Part shown: one piece after another, positions 5,723 through 8,826 of the stretch
Numbering within the stretch: the first letter of the stretch is position 1
Layout of the letters: each line of letters opens with the position of its first letter
NCBI GenBank assembly: GCA_024998705.1
Contig: JACOEF010000125.1
Span: 1-8,826 of the forward strand
Length of the DNA stretch: 8,826 nucleotides
Source of the DNA: Nitrospira sp.
GTDB taxonomy: Bacteria > Nitrospirota > Nitrospiria > Nitrospirales > Nitrospiraceae
Reading direction: 5' to 3'
Program-made: the position numbers and the translations under genes
Notes under the pieces: generated by a model
Told to the model about the DNA's origin: nothing
What the model saw: the letters and a program-made list of their open reading frames with translations, nothing else
Databases searched by the model: none

Positions 5723-6835
5723 CTATTCGAAGAACGTTTTCATCTTGTCTAGAAATCCTTCGCCCTCGGTGTCTTTGGTGTACCCGCTTTCCTTGGCGAA
5801 CTCCTCCAGCAGCTCTTTTTGCTTCGAGGTGAGCTTGGTTGGAATCTCGACTTTGACGTGGAACAACTGATCGCCGGTATGGCCGCCCTTGAGGTTCGGA
5901 AACCCAAGGCCTTTCAGTCTGAGAATTTTGTCCGGTTGGGTGCCGGCGGGAATCTTCATGAAGGTATTGCCCTTGAGTGTCGGCACTTCCACCCGGCCGC
6001 CGAGGATCGCGGTGACGAGATTCACGGGGAGGTCTGACACAATATCCTGGGCCTCGCGGCGGAAATGGGGATGGGGCTTTACCGTGATGGCGACATACAG
6101 GTCCCCCTGCGGACCGCCTTGCACGCCATGCTCCCCCTCATTTGCGAGGCGCAGGCGCATGCCGGTTTCAATTCCGCCGGGAATTTGCACGGAGAGCATG
6201 CGTTCCTTCCGGATACGCTGCCGCCCACCGCAGGCTTGGCACGGTTCGGTGATGATCTGTCCGACTCCCTCGCACTGACCGCATGGCCGGCTGACGCTGA
6301 AGAATCCCTGTTGGAACCGGAGCTGGCCCTGTCCTTTACAGGCAGGGCACATCTTGATGGCCGTGGCGGATCGCGCGCCGGTACCTTTGCAGTCCGCGCA
6401 GGCTTCCCACCGGGGGATTTTGAGCTTCGCTTCCTTCCCAAATACCGACTCTTCAAACGTCACTTCAAGATTGTATTGCAGGTCGTTGCCGCGCTCGGCC
6501 CGGGCCCGTCCGCGAGGCTGACCGAAGAAGTCTTCGAAAATATCGTTGAAGATGTCGCCGAAACCGCCTTGTCCGCCGAAGTCGAACCCCTCCGCCCCCT
6601 GCGGCCCGCCGGCGTGACCAAAGGTGTCGTACCGTCGCCGTTTTTCCTGGTCGCTGATGACCTCGTAGGCTTCGTTGAGTTCTTTGAACTTTTCTTCTGC
6701 AGACTTTTTCTGCTCGGGCGACGTGTGGAGATCGGGGTGATGCTGGCGGGCTAGTTTTCGGAATGCCTTCTTGATCTCGTCGTCGGATGCGGTTCGCTCG
6801 AGGCCGAGAGTTTCGTAGTAGTCGCGCTTAGCCAC
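5723..6835 (-). CDS. dnaJ: Chaperone DnaJ (Hsp40), full-length type I
   Basis: Co-chaperone that binds unfolded clients and stimulates DnaK ATP hydrolysis in the cytoplasm. The 370 residues show the complete type I layout. The J domain is 1-72 with HPD at 33-35, essential for DnaK activation. A Gly/Phe-rich linker runs about 73-105 (FDFGGQGGFGDIF). The zinc-finger region has four CxxC repeats: Cys146/149, Cys163/166, Cys185/188 and Cys199/202. The fourth reads CQACGGRQ, lacking the usual last Gly but keeping both cysteines. Two C-terminal client-binding domains follow (about 120-145 with 210-335), then a dimerisation tail. The start codon is GTG at 6835-6833, where family homology begins (MAKRDYYETLG); the ribosome binding site is weak. 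It lies 82 nt downstream of dnaK, with a strong hairpin between them, and 36 nt upstream of rsmE. Confidence 0.97.
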   Translation of the reverse strand: MAKRDYYETLGLERTASDDEIKKAFRKLARQHHPDLHTSPEQKKSAEEKFKELNEAYEVISDQEKRRRYDTFGHAGGPQGAEGFDFGGQGGFGDIFNDIFEDFFGQPRGRARAERGNDLQYNLEVTFEESVFGKEAKLKIPRWEACADCKGTGARSATAIKMCPACKGQGQLRFQQGFFSVSRPCGQCEGVGQIITEPCQACGGRQRIRKERMLSVQIPGGIETGMRLRLANEGEHGVQGGPQGDLYVAITVKPHPHFRREAQDIVSDLPVNLVTAILGGRVEVPTLKGNTFMKIPAGTQPDKILRLKGLGFPNLKGGHTGDQLFHVKVEIPTKLTSKQKELLEEFAKESGYTKDTEGEGFLDKMKTFFE

Positions 6836-6864
6836 GGAAGATTCTTACCCAGTTAAAGGTGCAA

Positions 6865-6902
6865 CACGCCCGAGCTTCATCTCTTGATGAAGCTCGGGCG
6901 TG
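6865..6902 (-). promoter_or_regulatory. Perfect 17-bp hairpin in the dnaK-dnaJ intergenic region
   Basis: CACGCCCGAGCTTCATC at 6865-6881 pairs perfectly with 6886-6902 around a 4-nt loop (AAGA in the minus-strand RNA). In the dnaK-dnaJ transcript it starts 15 nt after the dnaK stop and ends 29 nt before the dnaJ GTG. The bases after the stem read TTGCACCTTT, not a clean U-tract, so efficient intrinsic termination is unlikely. A partial attenuator or an mRNA-stability block that keeps dnaK output above dnaJ is a reasonable inference. The structure itself is certain from sequence. Confidence 0.75.
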
Positions 6903-6917
6903 CAATCAGTGAGGGGG

Positions 6918-8826
6918 TTACTTCTTGTCCTTGTCGACTTCTTCGAACTCCGCGTCCACGACCTTTTCATCCGTCTTGGCCTGGGCGCCGCCGTCTCCGG
7001 ATGAAGCGGACGCATCCGCACCGGCGCCCGCACCGGCTGCGGCGGAGGCTTTCTTGTACATCTCCTCAGCCAACTTATGGGAAGCCGTGGTCAGCGTCTG
7101 CGTGGCTGTTTCGATGGCGGCGGGATCGTCGCCTTCCATCGCCTTGCGGAGTCCGGCTATGGCTTCGGTGCTCTTGGTCTTATCGTCTTCGCCGATCTTG
7201 TCGCCATGTTCGGTCAGGTTCTTTTCGGTGCTATACAGCAACGAATCGGCCTGGTTCCTCGCTTCAGCCACCCGACGACGTTTCTTGTCGTCCTCGGTAT
7301 GCGACTGGGCATCCTTGACGAGCTTATCGACTTCCTCCTTGCTGAGTCCGCTTGAGGCCGTAATCTTGATGGACTGTTCCTTCTGCGTGGCCAGGTCTTT
7401 GGCCGCGACGTGCACGATACCGTTGGCATCGATGTCGAAGGAAACTTCGACCTGGGGCATGCCGCGCGGAGCGGGAGGAATGCCGACGAGATCGAATTGT
7501 CCCAGCAACTTGTTGTCGTTTGCCATTTCGCGTTCGCCCTGGAACACGCGAATGGTGACGGCGGTTTGGTTGTCGGCAGCGGTCGAGAACACCTGGCTCT
7601 TCTGTGTGGGAATCGTGGTGTTGCGCTCGATTAACTTCGTGAAGACGCCGCCGAGGGTTTCGATACCGAGCGACAAGGGCGTGACATCCAACAGCAGCAC
7701 GTCCTTGACTTCGCCCTTGAGCACGCCGCCCTGGACGCCGGCTCCGATCGCCACGACTTCGTCCGGGTTCACGCCGCGATGCGGTTCTTTGCCGAAGAAA
7801 TCCTTGACGACTTGAATGACTTTCGGCATGCGGGTCATACCGCCGACCAGCACGACTTCCTGGATGTCCTTCGCGCTCACACCGGCATCCGCCAAAGCCT
7901 TCCGGCAGGGCTCGATGGTGCGTTGGACGAGGTCGCCGACGAGTTGTTCCAGCTTCGCACGGGTCAATTTCGTGACCATGTGCTTCGGACCGCTGGCATC
8001 TGCCGTGATAAACGGCAGGTTGATTTCGCTTTCCTGCGACGAGGAGAGTTCGATCTTGGCCCGTTCCGCCGCTTCCTTGAGGCGCTGCAACGCCATCCGG
8101 TCTTTGCGCAGGTCGATGCCTTGATCCTTCTTAAACTCCTCGACGAGCCAGTCCATCACGCGTTCATCGAAGTCGTCGCCACCGAGATAGGTGTCGCCGT
8201 TCGTCGACTTGACCTCGAATACGCCATCGCCGATTTCGAGGACGGACACGTCAAAGGTACCGCCGCCGAGATCGTACACGGCAATGCGCTCGTCTTTTTT
8301 CTTGTCGAGACCATAGGCCAGTGAGGCTGCCGTGGGCTCGTTGATGATGCGCAGGACGTTTAATCCGGCGATCTGTCCGGCATCTTTGGTGGCCTGGCGT
8401 TGGCTGTCGTCTAAATAGGCCGGGACTGTCACCACTGCTTCGGTGACCTTCTCGCCCAGGTAGTCTTCGGCGGTCTGCCGCATTTTCTGCAGGATCATGG
8501 CGGAGACTTCCGGCGGGCTATAACGCTTCCCGCGCAACTCGACGTGCGCATCGCCGTTATCCGCCTCGACCACCTTGTAGGGGAGTCGCTTCATGGCTTC
8601 CTGCACTTCTTTGCTGCGGAACTTACGTCCCATGAGGCGCTTGACGGAGAAAATGGTGTTTTCCGGATTGGTGATGGCTTGCCGCTTGGCGATCTGCCCG
8701 ACCAAGCGTTCGTTCTTATCCGTGATGCCCACCACCGACGGAGTGGTGCGACTTCCTTCCGCATTGGCGATGACAACCGGGTCTCCACCGCTCATGATGG
8801 CGACGCAGGAGTTCGTCGTGCCGAGG
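6918..8826 (-). CDS. dnaK: Chaperone DnaK (Hsp70), first few residues outside window
   Basis: ATP-dependent Hsp70 chaperone that folds and protects client proteins with DnaJ and GrpE. 635 residues are visible, beginning [10 protein letters not shown]. By family comparison about eight residues are missing. Motifs (numbering that adds those eight): phosphate-1 loop LGTTNSC, catalytic-lysine segment VKRLMGRKF (Lys70), [11 protein letters not shown] (phosphate 2, Thr198), [13 protein letters not shown] (adenosine-binding region), and the interdomain linker [12 protein letters not shown] (about 384-395). The beta-sandwich substrate domain follows, then a helical lid and an Ala/Gly-rich disordered tail ending in [13 protein letters not shown], the acidic C-terminus typical of DnaK. 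No key residue is missing. It is first in the visible minus-strand operon dnaK-dnaJ-rsmE; its promoter and any hrcA/grpE lie outside the window. Confidence 0.98.
   Translation of the reverse strand, partial: LGTTNSCVAIMSGGDPVVIANAEGSRTTPSVVGITDKNERLVGQIAKRQAITNPENTIFSVKRLMGRKFRSKEVQEAMKRLPYKVVEADNGDAHVELRGKRYSPPEVSAMILQKMRQTAEDYLGEKVTEAVVTVPAYLDDSQRQATKDAGQIAGLNVLRIINEPTAASLAYGLDKKKDERIAVYDLGGGTFDVSVLEIGDGVFEVKSTNGDTYLGGDDFDERVMDWLVEEFKKDQGIDLRKDRMALQRLKEAAERAKIELSSSQESEINLPFITADASGPKHMVTKLTRAKLEQLVGDLVQRTIEPCRKALADAGVSAKDIQEVVLVGGMTRMPKVIQVVKDFFGKEPHRGVNPDEVVAIGAGVQGGVLKGEVKDVLLLDVTPLSLGIETLGGVFTKLIERNTTIPTQKSQVFSTAADNQTAVTIRVFQGEREMANDNKLLGQFDLVGIPPAPRGMPQVEVSFDIDANGIVHVAAKDLATQKEQSIKITASSGLSKEEVDKLVKDAQSHTEDDKKRRRVAEARNQADSLLYSTEKNLTEHGDKIGEDDKTKSTEAIAGLRKAMEGDDPAAIETATQTLTTASHKLAEEMYKKASAAAGAGAGADASASSGDGGAQAKTDEKVVDAEFEEVDKDKK

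Noticed and set aside
6065..6754. 229-codon plus-strand open frame opposite dnaJ
   Set aside because: Antisense to the intact dnaJ zinc-finger and J-domain coding region, with no homology and no separate promoter or ribosome binding site.
6841..6917. Intrinsic terminator ending transcription after dnaK
   Set aside because: The stem is strong, but the downstream bases TTGCACCTTT do not form a U-tract. dnaJ and rsmE have no visible promoter of their own, so full termination is unlikely.
6925..8324. Long plus-strand open frames (6925-7815 and 7779-8324) opposite dnaK
   Set aside because: They are antisense to a fully conserved dnaK. Long antisense frames opposite Hsp70 genes are a known by-product of GC-rich codon bias. 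The translations show no recognisable domain.

Overview
This 8.8 kb window is dense, GC-rich bacterial chromosome with no mobile element, CRISPR array, tRNA or rRNA. The gene set, the codon choice, and a secreted TIG-domain protein next to a Ycf48-like beta-propeller fit a member of the Nitrospirota (Nitrospira-like). That placement is inferred from general familiarity with such genomes, not from a marker gene, and I hold it at moderate confidence. There are eight protein genes: five on the plus strand (about 1-4926) and three on the minus strand (about 4949-8826). The two blocks converge at about 4926-4949.

Left block, nucleoside salvage (1-2027). The 3' end of deoC (deoxyribose-5-phosphate aldolase) is followed by a phosphopentomutase-family gene (deoB-like) and a RidA/YjgF-family gene. 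DeoB and DeoC are consecutive steps in (deoxy)nucleoside breakdown. The deoB-like protein is clearly homologous to phosphopentomutase, but several catalytic and metal-binding positions are changed or deleted. Its predicted promoter places +1 on the first base of its start codon, so the mRNA is probably leaderless.

Middle block, secreted two-gene unit (2071-4926). A strong sigma70-type promoter and a leader of about 160 nt precede a Sec-exported 558-residue protein made of five TIG/IPT domains. It overlaps by ATGA a second exported protein, a Ycf48-like seven-bladed propeller with an exact 41-residue blade period. Three of the five TIG domains (2, 4 and 5) carry an unusual PDGSCC loop with adjacent cysteines. 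The same three domains have a second enlarged loop. This pair is the best candidate here for an undescribed system. Its function cannot be read from sequence.

Right block, chaperone operon (4949-8826, minus strand). dnaK (its first few codons lie outside the window), dnaJ and rsmE are in the order seen in many bacterial heat-shock operons. A perfect 17-bp inverted repeat with a 4-nt loop sits between dnaK and dnaJ and may set their relative expression. A second perfect inverted repeat (8 bp) spans the convergent junction and contains both stop codons.
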